This document shows, piece by piece, positions 38,201 through 47,960 of a stretch of 64,000 bases of DNA. The stretch's first letter is position 1, and the number at the start of each line of letters is the position of its first letter. Position numbers and translations under genes: made by a program. This stretch comes from Lagopus muta. Taxonomy: Eukaryota > Chordata > Aves > Galliformes > Phasianidae. The DNA is taken from positions 42,994,103-43,058,102 of the forward strand of contig NC_064435.1 in assembly GCF_023343835.1 (NCBI RefSeq), read 5' to 3'. The notes under the pieces were generated by a model that was not told where the DNA came from, did not search any database, and worked only from the letters and a program-made list of their open reading frames with translations.

Positions 38201-41200
38201 GACCCAAAAACAAAGTTGGCATAAGAAGAAATCTTGTTCTCTGTTGCCTCTTTGCTCACACTTTCCCTTCATCACACTACACAACTCAGCCCTGAATAAA
38301 AACATGCATTCAAACTTGGATAACCTGTCCTACATAAGCAAGATAATGCACTATTGTTACTACAGATATGCTGCTGCACTGACTATATTCACTTCTGTCC
38401 TTGAATACATTCAGAATAGGTAAATTTAAAAATACATAAAATGTTACCTGTTTCACTTAATTCTTCAATTGAACCAACAAAAACTTCATGTGAAAACACT
38501 GGAGGATTGTCATTTATATCTAGAACTCTAACTGGAAGGTCTATTGGCTCTTCCAGTTTTGCTCCGGTCTTATCTAGAGCATGACCTCGCAACTGAAATG
38601 ATTCAGACAGAAACAATAAGAAAATGAGTGACTGTAATACATATATGTGAGCACATACACAAAATATAAAATATATAGCAACTAAAACTATTAGCAGTTA
38701 TATGTATGTATATATACACATACACACAGATATAAATGTCCACAAACATTAAAACCTACTGAAATAATGTATATTTTTATTAAAAAAGGAAAGAAGAGCA
38801 TTTATAAGGGTAAAGTTACTATTCAACTTACAAATAGCACTGGAGTCTTTTCTCTGTCAACCTTTCCTGTGATGTTCAAGTCTCCGGTCTTTCCATTGAT
38901 AACAAACAATCCATAAGGGGGTTCTGTAACTCCTTGACCAGATATCGTATAAGTTACCACTATCCCTGTGTCTTCAAAATCAGAATGTATCTAGGAGGAG
39001 CATGATAGAGTAAATAGTAATTGGTAAATAAAACCACATTTCAAAACATATAATCCTTTTAGCTATTTTCATAATGAACAAACAAAAATTAGTATTAAAT
39101 ACAGTTTTTCTACATGGTTTATAGTGTTTAAGATGTTGAGATGAAACCAGAAGAAAAAATTACATGCTCTCTTTGAAGATCTAGTCCAAGGGAGATTAGG
39201 AATGTGATGGACAGTGCAACAGCTAGGAACCACAGAACAGAGAGAAGACTTGGACAAAGAAAGTTGGATAGCACACAAGTGCAAGGAAGAGTCTGACTGT
39301 TCCGTGTACACCTTTCTGTCCAACCACCACCAGCAGTTTTGGGAGCTGCTAGCCAACTTGAACTAGAGCTGAGTAACTCTGGTTGGGTGGTAGAGTGAAA
39401 AAAAGAATTTAAAAACACTGCATTTCCAAAAGTATTATGAAAATTGTTGACTGGGAAAAGATGAAAGACTCAGCTGAATCAGGCTTCAAGAGTAACTCAT
39501 CTTAAGAAGAAAACTGAAGGAAATGTGCCAATTTTCTACTAGTATTCAATAGTTCATTAAAATTAAAGAAACATCGGTGTCTGTGGTTAGGGCAGCTACA
39601 TCTTTATTTTATATTTTCATCTCTGTGTATTCTGTATTTATCTCTTTTCAGGGCTTACTCTAGCAATTGGATTCCTATAAGAATTGTCTTCCTCTTCCCG
39701 TATGAAAGCAGGAGGGACCGTCCATTCTCGTTTCTGTCTGACAAGGCTGTTGGGATGAGTTAATGTGCCATTCTTGCCACTTCGATTATAAATCTGTGAA
39801 AAAGAACAAGGCTGAATGCCAGCGTAACATCTAGTCACTTAAGATAAAATGCTTTATTGCTGTGCTAGTCCACACTTCTGAATAGCATAGGCCATAACTT
39901 GGGCATTCTGCTTGCACAAAACCATGTGCTGACCTCACCACTTATTTTCTTCCAAGGAGGCTATACACTCTTTTAATAGTAATTTTTAAATCATAGAGCA
40001 GACTAGCCTTCTGAAGTACAATTTAAAACTACACATTCCTGAAGATGTTTGAACTGAAAAACTACAGTAATCTTTTAATCAAGATAGACATATAAAACCC
40101 AAGATTTAAATACACAGGCACATTCACATGACCAGGGTATGGTGAAAATACACCTGTTCTGACAGATCTAAGTGCTTGTCACCAGATGTGGAATGAAGTT
40201 TGCCATTGATACTGCTATAAACAACTACTTCTGCCTCATTATGCTGTTTAACATCTCATCAATACTAATACCTTCTTCTGTAATACAGGATACATGCAAT
40301 AAGCAACACTGTCTCAGCTATCCTTGTCCAGGTACCCCTCATTCCTGCTGACTCCTGTCCTTCCTCCTCCTGTCCTGCTGGTATCCAGATCCACAACAAA
40401 CACTGTATCATAGCAGTTGACTTCATTTATGGAGAGTTAAAAAAGATATTTACAATGTAACATTTTTGCTGAAGTTTCTTGAACATCACTCTTTTGATGG
40501 ATGTGGGATTGGTCCTTTTCTTACATTTGTGCTTTCATTTTGTTACCCATTATACAGATTTCATTGTTCAGAAAATAGTAGAACTTGAGATACTTATCAA
40601 GTTAAATAAAGCATGTCTTCAATGCTTGTTTTTTTTTTTTTTTCTTTTCAGAAGGCCCTTTTTCAGGTACTGATCAAGAAAAGCCTCTCTCTTACCTTCC
40701 AATGGAGTCCATTTCCACAACTGAGACAGATCTGTAATGAAAGTGAGGTTAACTATTATTATTAATTCAGTGTCGCTTTAGCAGCACATTTCTTTATCCA
40801 CTAAGAGCCCAGGATAGCTATGTATGCCCTCAGAAACTGCAGTTTGGTGCCTCTTGTTAGCTGTAAGCAACTGGAGCCTCAGTCAAATTATCAGAGATCC
40901 TGTGTTTGCATTCCTTGATGCTCCACAGGTGATTTTTATTGGTCCTAAGGCCTAAGGAAAAGTAGGCTTAGAGAAGTGATTGCCTGTTGAAGTCAGTAAA
41001 CCATAGAATCGTAGGGCTTGGAAGGGACCTCTAAAGATCATGTAGCCACCGGCCATAACAGGTTCCCTACAGTAAGTTGCACAGATAGGCATCCAGGTAG
41101 ATTCTAAATACCTCCAGAGAACAAGACTCCACCACTTCTCTGGGCATCCTATGCCAGAGCTCTGTCATCTATGCAGTGAAGTTCTTTCTCACATTCACTT

Positions 41201-44200
41201 GGCACTTTCTGCAGTCCAGTTTGTGCCTCTAACCCCTTGTTCTGTCACTGAAAGGAGCATAATTGCATTCACTTGACTCCTGCCCATTTGATATTTACAG
41301 GTATTGGCAAGATCCCCCATCAGCCTGCTCTTCTTCAGGCTGAACAATCCCAGGTCTCTCAGCCTTTTCTCATAAGGGGCATGCTCCAGGCCTCTCATCA
41401 TCTTTGTGTCCCTCCGTTGGACTCTCTAGAAATTCCTTGTCCTGTTTGAACTGAGGAGCTCAGAACTGGACACAGTACTCCAAATGTGGTCTCACCAGAG
41501 CAGAATAGAGGGGGGAGCACCAGCTCCCTCAACCTCCTGACCACCTGATTATTCCTCCCAGGTGCAGGACTCTACACTCGCTTTTGTTGAACCTCGTAAG
41601 ATTTCTCTCCACTTATCTCTCCAGCCTGTCCAGGTCCTCCTGAACAGCAGCCCAGCCTTCAGCTGTGTCAGGTACTCCACCCAGCTCTGTATCATCAACA
41701 AGCTTGCTGAGGGTGGATTCTACCCCTTCATCCAAGCCACTGAGAATATGTTAAATACTTTAAATGTTCTCTTTGACTGGTTTTCAAACTGCTATCTGAG
41801 CTCTCACTATTGATCCCTTCCATCTTACTTATTGCTTATCCACTTACTGATTGCTACATCATAGCATGATAGAATATTTTAAAATTTCTCTCTTTCTTAC
41901 ACAACGCAACACAGAAGTCAGTGGACAAGGTTGGGAAAAGCAGCAGACAGTGGTTTCAACTTGCACAACAAAACTTTTTCAAACAGCAGTCTTCCCAGTG
42001 TGTATATCCTGAAGACAAAAATCAGCAAGCAGGACGTTCCCTAACACATTGTGAGGGCTGCAGGATCTTATATCTTAGATCAAGCTTTTCTTATGATTAT
42101 TCTTAATCTTATTTAATATTCATATGAATTTTTAAACTTTGTTTTTCTGATCAATGAGATTATACCAGTAAGGTAATGCATAACAGGGAAACACTCGTTT
42201 TCCAGTCAAGGTTTTCCAACAAGAACTATAATTCTTTAGGAAGCAGCTGTCAAAGTGTCATCTTGAACATCCTTATTTGCTTTCACAAACTGAAGGGACA
42301 AAGAATGAACAGAGACAAGGGGCATCAGGAGAGAAGTTTCCTCGTATCAGAAGCCTGAGAACAGTGTAAACTAAAGCCTGAAGTTTGCAAATATCTCAGT
42401 GGACTGAGATAAAAGAAGAGCACATCAAGGAAGTAAAGAAAATCCCATTAGTCATTAGAAATAGAAAGTCTTACAAAAGAGCCTCAAGCATTCTGTTTTC
42501 TTGCTAAAAAAAGATTGTTTTTTTACTTTTTAATCTATAATCAGTGGTCCATGGTAAATTTTAAAGTGATCTAATATAGGAATCTAATGGTGGGAATTTT
42601 GTTTATGAGATGCAAAAATACATTTGAAAGATAGGCATATTCTACATTTAACTGAAAATTCATAAAAGACACTAAAATTTCAAAATTAAGAAAAATATTT
42701 TTATTGAATTATTTTTCAGGAAAAGTAAAATCACACTCCACATGTGCTGAATTCTGAAATTCCCTTTTTCAACACACTACAGCTGTCTTCTATTAAGTGG
42801 CTCAGTAGGAAAACCCCCCATCTGTCACTTGGTGTGAATCACTGCCCCTGCACAAAAACTCACACATCTAGTGATGAAATCTATTGATGACAAGGAGCTG
42901 GAAAGGCATTGGCAAAAGACAACTGTATTGCTACAGAAAATTAGTCAGAAAACCTAAAGCCTGAAGTAATAAAAATGGAATGAAATACTGCAGAAAAGCA
43001 GCTGGAATAGGTGAGGTGGCAGGGGAAAAGGAGGGAGTGACTGACATGTATAGAGAGTGCAAGGCTGCTCTTGCGCAAACGTGTGCTTGTGTCTTGCGAA
43101 GGAAGTAACTGAAGAGACACATTTTGAACACACAGCTTCATTTTATATTGTGAAGATGCAGAATGAGTAAGCTAGAAGGTGTGTACACCTATTTGCTTTG
43201 CTATGAAACTAGAAACCCAACCCTATAAATGTGGTCTTGTCACATGTTGTGCTGGTCAGTTTGGTGCTGAAGACCACTGGCAAGTGGACATCCTGCACAC
43301 TTATAGAAGTGAGCTGAAGGGACATTGGAGGTTATCTCTGAGTCCATCTCCCTGCCCTGGGGTAGGATGAGTAACATCCATCTGCTGCCTGACATCTGTT
43401 TAACCTGTTTCTAAAAACTAGTGATGGAGATCGCAGCATTGCTGCTGAGAACACAACAGTACCCAAGTAAAGCTTTGTGGGCTTTACTTCAGACTGGAAT
43501 TAGCCTGAAACCATGGAATAAACATCCACAGAGGTGATGGAAACATCTCTCAGAACAGTTTCAATCTCAAAGAATCAGACTGTCACACTCTGGAGATTTG
43601 CTTCAAAAGCACAATTTGATCCAATCAAATAAGTGCACTCTACATCCATTGCATGTGTTTCCTATAACCAACATCAAAACAGCTATACTGAGATGTCTTA
43701 ATCTCAAACTGAATCTCCCTCTTTGTCATGTAGATAATGTAACTAGGAAACAGCACAACTCCCTTTTCATGACGATTACCTTTCACATATAAGAAAACTT
43801 ATCATCCATTTTACCCACAATCCCAGTTCTTTAGTATCACTATGAGAATGATAAACTAGGAATACTTAAATTTACATTACTTTTTTTTTTCTTTTTTTTT
43901 GCTTTTCTCTAGTCTCTCCTGTAATAATTCCATTTCTTCTGATGTATGGCATCTGAGATAACACACCTCTTCAGCCAAACAGATAAAATCACAGACCTCA
44001 GGCATTCCATGCCTGCTTTCATATCTCACCACAGCCGTCTTTTTGTTTGTTTGTTTTTAAAGATGCATGATTTGCAGACAGAAAGTAGGCTTCTTGAAAT
44101 CACCTCACTTTTGCTTTTCCTAAAACTAATCAGTTCTAGAAAAACTAAAACTAGTCAGTTTTATTTGTTTGTTTCATCATAGAATCGTTTGAATTTGAAG

Positions 44201-46241
44201 AGACTCCCGTACAACAAACCCTTACAATGGACACCTACAGCTACATCAGGCTGCTCAGAGCCTGGTCTAGCTTGTCTTTGAATGTATACAGGGATGAGGC
44301 ACCACCACATCCACTACTGGGCAACCTCTTCCACCCTTATCATAAATTTATTTTCCTTATATCCAGTCTAAATCTCCTGTCATTTGGTTTTAAACCATTA
44401 TCAGCCTGTCCTCCAAGGGAGGTGTTCCATCCCTTGTATCATTTTTGTGGCCCTCCTTTGTATGTGCTCCAGCAGGTCTATGTCTCCTCTTGTACTGAGC
44501 ACTCCATATCTGGACATCCAGATGATCAGCAGGACATCTGGATGCCTCACCAGGCAGAGTAGAGGGGCAGGATCACCTCCCTCACCCTGCTGGCCACACT
44601 TCTTTTGATGCAGCACAGGATACAGTTGGCTTTGTGGTATTGTTCCTATGAATTCTGAAAAAAAAATTCCAACTGATGGTAACACTACAATCGTGATTCC
44701 AAGTATTGCATACTAGTCTAATGTCTAAAATATCAAATATTAAGGATGTACAACCTAAGAAAACATCCACAGGAAAAAAAAATCTCAAATCCATTCTCAC
44801 TCAAATACAGGACACTTTCTAACATTTCCTCTCTCGAAGACAAAAGTGCAATGACCCTTGTTGGCTGTGCCTATGTGACAAGGCCATGGCTCCAGGTGTG
44901 TGCCCTGGACATGACCTATATTGGTCCCAACCCTACAAGCACCATCGCTGGGCATACCCTGATGTTCCTAGAGAAAGGGTAGAGGTAGAGATGGGAAAGC
45001 GCTGGGACCTTCATACAATCCTCAGGACTGATGCTATAGATATAGGTAGAAAGAGAGCACAGTCAACCAATAAATGCTTCCAGGAAAAACAGGAAAGGAA
45101 GATCCTATAATTTTTAAGGCTTCTAATGTGGAAGGTACATTGTGATTATTCTTTTTTTTTTAATTTTTGCTTTTTAGTCAGTTCTCTGGGTTTTGCAATT
45201 ATCTATGTCTTCTTTGCATGCCTTTTGACATCAGTGACTCCAGTTGGATGCTCACACAAGCAGCTACTTTCACCCACAACAATAGGTTTGTCTTGATTAA
45301 AAACCACCACACACAAAAAGGGAACACCCTATAGTTCTTCTCTCTCCTGTCACCGACCAAGCAGGGCAGTTTTAGTCCCTGGAATATTACGTCCCGCATT
45401 AAAGCTGCAAGGCAACAGATCTCCACTCAACCTGATTTTTGGGACCTCGAGCATGAGAAATCCTGCCCAGCTCCCTGCAGCCCTCCCAAGCCCTGCTCAG
45501 CTCCCTGCTCCCAGCCAGGCCTGGCCTCCACCCTGCCTGGGCAGTGGCTGCCCAACTTCACAGGAGTTTCACCAAGCAGGGATAGTGAGCTGCTCAGTAA
45601 TGCCTCTGATTTCAAGGAAAGCTTCTTGGGGAGTTGCTAGAAACTGCCAGAAAGCACCAGCCTGAACCAAACCCAAGCTTTCTTTGGTTTCAGGACATTC
45701 AGGACTTGCTTCTAGCATGGAAAGCTGTTGCATAGGACAAAAGGTCTAAAGATTGAGAGCAGGGAAAGGGAAAACCCACGTATCTTGTATTTATAAGAGT
45801 TTTGTATATATTTTCCCTAAGATTTCCAGTAAATGTTACGGACAATCCACTTTCCCTCCTGGCACGGCTCCTTCCAACAGGTAACACAGTTTACAGACAG
45901 TACACTGAACAAGAAGATGACAGCAGCACCAATTCCCCTAATCCTCCGGGAGCCCCGACAAAACCCACCTATCTCCAGACACAGGGACGCTCATTTCATA
46001 GCCTTTCCCGACTTTTCCCAACTTTCGGATCTTTCTTTCATCTCCCTCCCAGGAAGCGAACACGAGAGCTGCCAAACCTCGACGGGAAGCGCCCTCCCCA
46101 CGCCCCGCGCCCGCACACGGCCCCCGGGGCACCGCGTAGCGCCCGCGGTTCCCTCCCGGCTCCCACCGTCCGGCCCAGCCCCAGGCAGGGACTCACCAGC
46201 AGCGCCAGCAACGGCACCGCCGCCGCGCTACCCCGCGACAT
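25414..46241 (-). CDS. DSG2: Desmoglein-2 (complete, 15 coding exons)
   Basis: DSG2 is a desmosomal cadherin of epithelia and heart. The 15 exons join in phase to 1,058 residues (the human protein has about 1,118). Order: signal peptide 1-~23; short propeptide ending in the furin site RQKR (46-49); mature start EWTVPP with Trp at 51; cadherin repeats with calcium motifs DINDNPP (150-156), DVNDNLP (260-266) and DENDNCP (485-491); the membrane-proximal domain; a membrane span at about 608-630; a Cys-rich juxtamembrane segment [11 protein letters not shown]; and an Ala/Gly-rich linker. The plakoglobin-binding segment is around [10 protein letters not shown]...[19 protein letters not shown]. Four to five NVVVTER-type desmoglein repeats (about 885-1020) precede the end [14 protein letters not shown]-glycosylation sequons include NRS, NGT, NIT, NAT and NFS. 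The position next to TTR supports DSG2 over other desmogleins. All introns are GT-AG except intron 13 (GC-AG). Confidence 0.96.
26374..26850 (-). mobile_element. CR1 LINE 3' fragment in DSG2 intron 14
   Basis: The plus strand starts 'atcacagaatcatagaattg' and continues with 'aaagatcatcaagtccaacc' and 'tccctgggcagcctattcca'. It reaches the reverse complement of the reverse-transcriptase C-terminal region near 26800. It is inserted in gene orientation about 120 bp upstream of exon 15. Confidence 0.9.
27321..27414. repeat. 24-bp inverted repeat with duplicated loop, DSG2 intron 14
   Basis: The arms at 27321-27344 and 27363-27386 are reverse complements with 22 of 24 matches, around an 18-bp spacer. 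A 24-bp segment covering the spacer (27346-27369) occurs again unchanged at 27391-27414, 45 bp away. No protein or known element is recognised. Confidence 0.85.
28801..29142 (-). CDS. DSG2: DSG2 exon 14
   Basis: This exon has 342 nt, phase 0 at both ends, acceptor TTCTTGCAG and donor GTAAGC. It encodes residues 665-778 from [13 protein letters not shown] to [11 protein letters not shown]. It includes an Ala-rich run ([20 protein letters not shown]) and a Gly/Val-rich stretch. The final [11 protein letters not shown] is strongly conserved among DSG2 proteins. Confidence 0.93.
30253..30380 (-). CDS. DSG2: DSG2 exon 13
   Basis: This exon has 128 nt, acceptor CCTGCAG and an apparent GC donor (AAG|GCAGGT). 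It encodes residues 622-664: end of the membrane span, [17 protein letters not shown], and [16 protein letters not shown]. It takes its first base from exon 12 (C+TT = Leu) and ends in phase 0. Confidence 0.92.
30905..31006 (+). mobile_element. CR1 LINE 3' end in DSG2 intron 12
   Basis: This is a very short CR1 terminus: 'agcaggggggttgaaactag', then 'accattctaggattctatga'. It is opposite to the gene. Confidence 0.85.
31491..31721 (-). CDS. DSG2: DSG2 exon 12
   Basis: This exon has 231 nt, acceptor GCTTTAG and donor GTAAGT. It encodes residues 545-621: the end of the membrane-proximal extracellular domain with its cysteines ([20 protein letters not shown], then CKDRITG), and most of the membrane span [14 protein letters not shown]. 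Confidence 0.95.
32742..32969 (-). CDS. DSG2: DSG2 exon 11
   Basis: This exon has 228 nt, acceptor ACCTTAG and donor GTAAGA. It encodes residues 469-544: the end of EC4 with the calcium motif QDENDNCPV, and the start of the membrane-proximal domain ([20 protein letters not shown]). Confidence 0.95.
33658..33800 (-). CDS. DSG2: DSG2 exon 10
   Basis: This exon has 143 nt, acceptor TTCATCAG and donor GTAAGT. It encodes residues 421-468, including [20 protein letters not shown] and the sequon in NGTYAF, part of EC4. Confidence 0.95.
34616..34875 (-). CDS. DSG2: DSG2 exon 9
   Basis: This exon has 260 nt, acceptor TGCTCTAG and donor GTAAGA. It encodes residues 335-420: the end of EC3 ([33 protein letters not shown]) and the first part of EC4 with YQAIDEDTG. 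Confidence 0.95.
35770..35955 (-). CDS. DSG2: DSG2 exon 8
   Basis: This exon has 186 nt, phase 0 at both ends, acceptor TTCTTGCAG and donor GTTAGT. It encodes residues 273-334 of EC3, [20 protein letters not shown] to [10 protein letters not shown], with the sequon in NFSF. Confidence 0.95.
36102..36236 (-). CDS. DSG2: DSG2 exon 7
   Basis: This exon has 135 nt, phase 0 at both ends and donor GTAAGT. The acceptor is ATGACAG behind a long T tract. It encodes residues 228-272, [20 protein letters not shown] through the calcium motif DVNDNLPV at the EC2-EC3 junction. Confidence 0.94.
37049..37209 (-). CDS. DSG2: DSG2 exon 6
   Basis: This exon has 161 nt, acceptor TTTTTTTCAG and donor GTAAAA. 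It encodes residues 174-227 of EC2, [20 protein letters not shown] to INLDRE, containing the DADEPNN calcium ligands. Confidence 0.95.
38448..38592 (-). CDS. DSG2: DSG2 exon 5
   Basis: This exon has 145 nt, acceptor ATTTCAG and donor GTAACA. It encodes residues 126-173. It carries HALD at the classical desmoglein adhesion tripeptide position and the calcium motif DINDNPPVF at the EC1-EC2 junction. Confidence 0.95.
38832..38990 (-). CDS. DSG2: DSG2 exon 4
   Basis: This exon has 159 nt, phase 0 at both ends, acceptor TCCTAG and donor GTAAGT. It encodes residues 73-125 of EC1: [50 protein letters not shown]. The order of motifs matches mammalian desmogleins. Confidence 0.95.
39659..39793 (-). 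CDS. DSG2: DSG2 exon 3 (propeptide and start of EC1)
   Basis: This exon has 135 nt, phase 0 at both ends, acceptor TTTCACAG and donor GTAAGC. It encodes residues 28-72. The furin site RQKR (46-49) precedes [14 protein letters not shown], which provides the conserved Trp used in strand-swap adhesion. Confidence 0.95.
40696..40731 (-). CDS. DSG2: DSG2 exon 2 (36-nt microexon)
   Basis: This 36-nt exon in phase 0 is flanked by acceptor TCATTACAG and donor GTAAGA. It encodes [12 protein letters not shown], which aligns with the ICFNVGSGLHLQ microexon of human DSG2. It completes the signal peptide. Confidence 0.92.
41003..41750 (-). mobile_element. CR1 LINE fragment in DSG2 intron 1
   Basis: The plus strand starts 'catagaatcgtagggcttgg'. 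It passes the reverse complement of the ORF2 C-terminus ([16 protein letters not shown]) and extends through 'agcctgtccaggtcctcctg'. The 748-bp copy carries a longer upstream part than most copies here and is well diverged. Confidence 0.88.
43305..43440 (-). mobile_element. Probable ancient CR1 remnant
   Basis: The phrases 'tctgtttaacctgtttctaa' and 'ctagtgatggagatcgcagc' resemble an older CR1 3' region in minus orientation. It is diverged and the edges are uncertain. Confidence 0.5.
44178..44640 (-). mobile_element. CR1 LINE 3' fragment in DSG2 intron 1
   Basis: The plus strand starts 'catagaatcgtttgaatttg' and contains 'ctacatcaggctgctcagag' and 'atatccagtctaaatctcct'. This CR1 subfamily differs from the majority type. 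Confidence 0.85.
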
Positions 46242-46460
46242 GGCCGCCGCTTGCGCGCCGCGCCCGGGACGGGGTCACCTCCTGCGGCCGTCAAGGGAAA
46301 TGGAGGCGGCCCGGCGAGGGGCGCGCTAGTAGCCGCGGATGGGTGGAGAGAGCAGCCGGGGAGCGCCGGGGAGGGGGCAGGTAGCGCCCGTCTCGCCCCG
46401 CCCGGCCCCGCCCGGCCCGGCCAGACCTCGGAGAGCCCCCGGTACCGCCCCGCCGAGAAA
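46030..46460. promoter_or_regulatory. DSG2: CpG island / DSG2 promoter
   Basis: A sharp GC- and CpG-rich block surrounds the DSG2 start codon in otherwise AT-rich DNA. CCGCCC/GCCCCGCC Sp1-like boxes occur at about 46,390-46,455. No TATA box is seen upstream of the ATG. The transcription start is presumably between about 46,260 and 46,400 on the minus strand. Confidence 0.85.
46197..46241 (-). CDS. DSG2: DSG2 exon 1 (coding part)
   Basis: This exon has 45 nt from ATG at 46241-46239 to CTG, then donor GTGAGT. It encodes [15 protein letters not shown], the first part of the signal peptide. It lies inside the CpG island; intron 1 is about 5.5 kb. Confidence 0.93.
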
Positions 46461-46852
46461 GGACCGACAACCAACCGATAAATCAATGAGTGACTGATAG
46501 AAGATACACTCGTGGGAAAATGAAACGGTGAGCTGTTTTAGCGCGGCCTTCTGACAGTTCCCGTAATCCTCTATTTAACGTGCTCCCAGCTATATCCTTC
46601 CTACTCCTATCTGACAGAGATCTCTCCTGGATACACCTCATTAATTGATGTTGACAAAGACATAACTGCTTATTCATGATGGCGAAATAAGTAAATACCC
46701 TTCCTGTACATCCTTTGTTATAGGATGTTCTTACCTGATTGGTCTTTCTAAGATCACACTCAGTTGTTGTAAATAATTTTGGAAGCAGCTGGTCATAGTG
46801 CTACCAGTGATGCGCACCAGGGAACCAGCCTTACTGCAGTCTTCTCAGTGAC

Positions 46853-47090
46853 ACAGAATCACAGAGTCACAGAATGGCCCAGGTTGGAAGTGATCTCAAG
46901 GATCATGGAGCTCCAACAGCCACCCCTTCCCCCCCCCCTGGCCATATGCAGGGCCACCAACCTCCACACATAAGACTAGACCAGGCTGCCCAGGGCCCCA
47001 TCCAGCCTAGCCTTGAACATCTCCAGGGACAGAGCATCCACAACCTTTCTGGGCAGCCTGTTCCAGCACCTCACCACTCTCATACTAAAG
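46853..47090 (-). mobile_element. CR1 LINE 3' fragment
   Basis: The plus strand starts 'cacagaatcacagagtcaca', followed by 'ggttggaagtgatctcaagg' and 'ggcagcctgttccagcacct'. This is a standard CR1 end. Confidence 0.92.
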
Positions 47091-47135
47091 ACACTGCATT
47101 TCTCTCGTGTGTATTGTAACAATATATGGTGAATG

Positions 47136-47335
47136 GAATCACAGAATTGCAGAATCATTAAGGTTGGAAAAGACATCCAAAGTCCCCTAGTCCAACCATC
47201 ATCCCATTACCACCATGCTACATTACTCAGTGCCACATCTCAAAGTTTCTCAAATGCCTCCAGGGTCAGTAACTCCACCACCTCCCTGGGCAACCTCACC
47301 AATCTGAGAAGAAATTTTTCCTAATATCCAGCCTG
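47136..47335 (-). mobile_element. CR1 LINE 3' fragment (second of a cluster)
   Basis: The plus strand has 'tcacagaattgcagaatcat', 'aaggttggaaaagacatcca' and 'aacctcaccaatctgagaag'. It is a different subfamily from the copy just to its left. Confidence 0.88.
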
Positions 47336-47960
47336 TATTGGAAGGGACCCATAAGGATCATGGAGTCCAACTCCTGGTTCCACATAGGACTACATAAAAA
47401 TCAGACCATACGACTGAGAGTGTTGTCCAAACACTCTTTGAACTCCAACAGCTTGGGTCCATGACCTGGGCAGCCTGTTCCATGCCCACCATCCTCTGGC
47501 AAATAACCTTTTCCTAATAACCAAACTGCCCCTCCCCTGACACAGCTCTATGCTGTTCCCTCGGGCCCTGTCATTGTCCCCAGAGAGCAGAATTTAGAGC
47601 TACCCCTTCCTCACAAGGAGCTGTAGGCCACTGTGAGTCCTCTCAGCCTCCTCTGCACCAGGATGAGGAAACCAAGGGACAACAGCGACTCCTCACACAC
47701 CTTGGTCTCTAGACCTTTTACTATCTTTGTAGCCCTCCTTTGGACACTCTCAAATAGTTTTACGTCCTTTTTGTATTGTAGTGCCCAAAACTGCACACAG
47801 TAGTCAATGTGAGGCCACACCAGTACGGTGTAGAGCAGAACAAACCTTCTCTCAGCTGGCTGGCAATGCCGTGCTTGGTGTACCCCATGATATGGTTGCC
47901 CTTCCTGGCTGCCTGGGCACACTGTTGACTAATGAGGGACACTTGCTGTTGACCAAGAGT
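47336..47960 (-). mobile_element. CR1 LINE fragment (third of a cluster)
   Basis: It starts with 'ggaagggacccataaggatc', without the octamer end. It runs through a CR1 3' region to the reverse complement of the ORF2 segment WPHIDYCVQFWALQYKKDVK. The missing 3' terminus suggests the second copy inserted into it or replaced its end. Confidence 0.88.

Noticed and set aside
45802-46384. Overlapping plus-strand open frames of 175 and 183 codons upstream of DSG2
   Set aside because: They lie antisense over the CpG island and the DSG2 first exon. GC-rich DNA has few stops, and the predicted proteins are Arg/Pro-rich with no domain.
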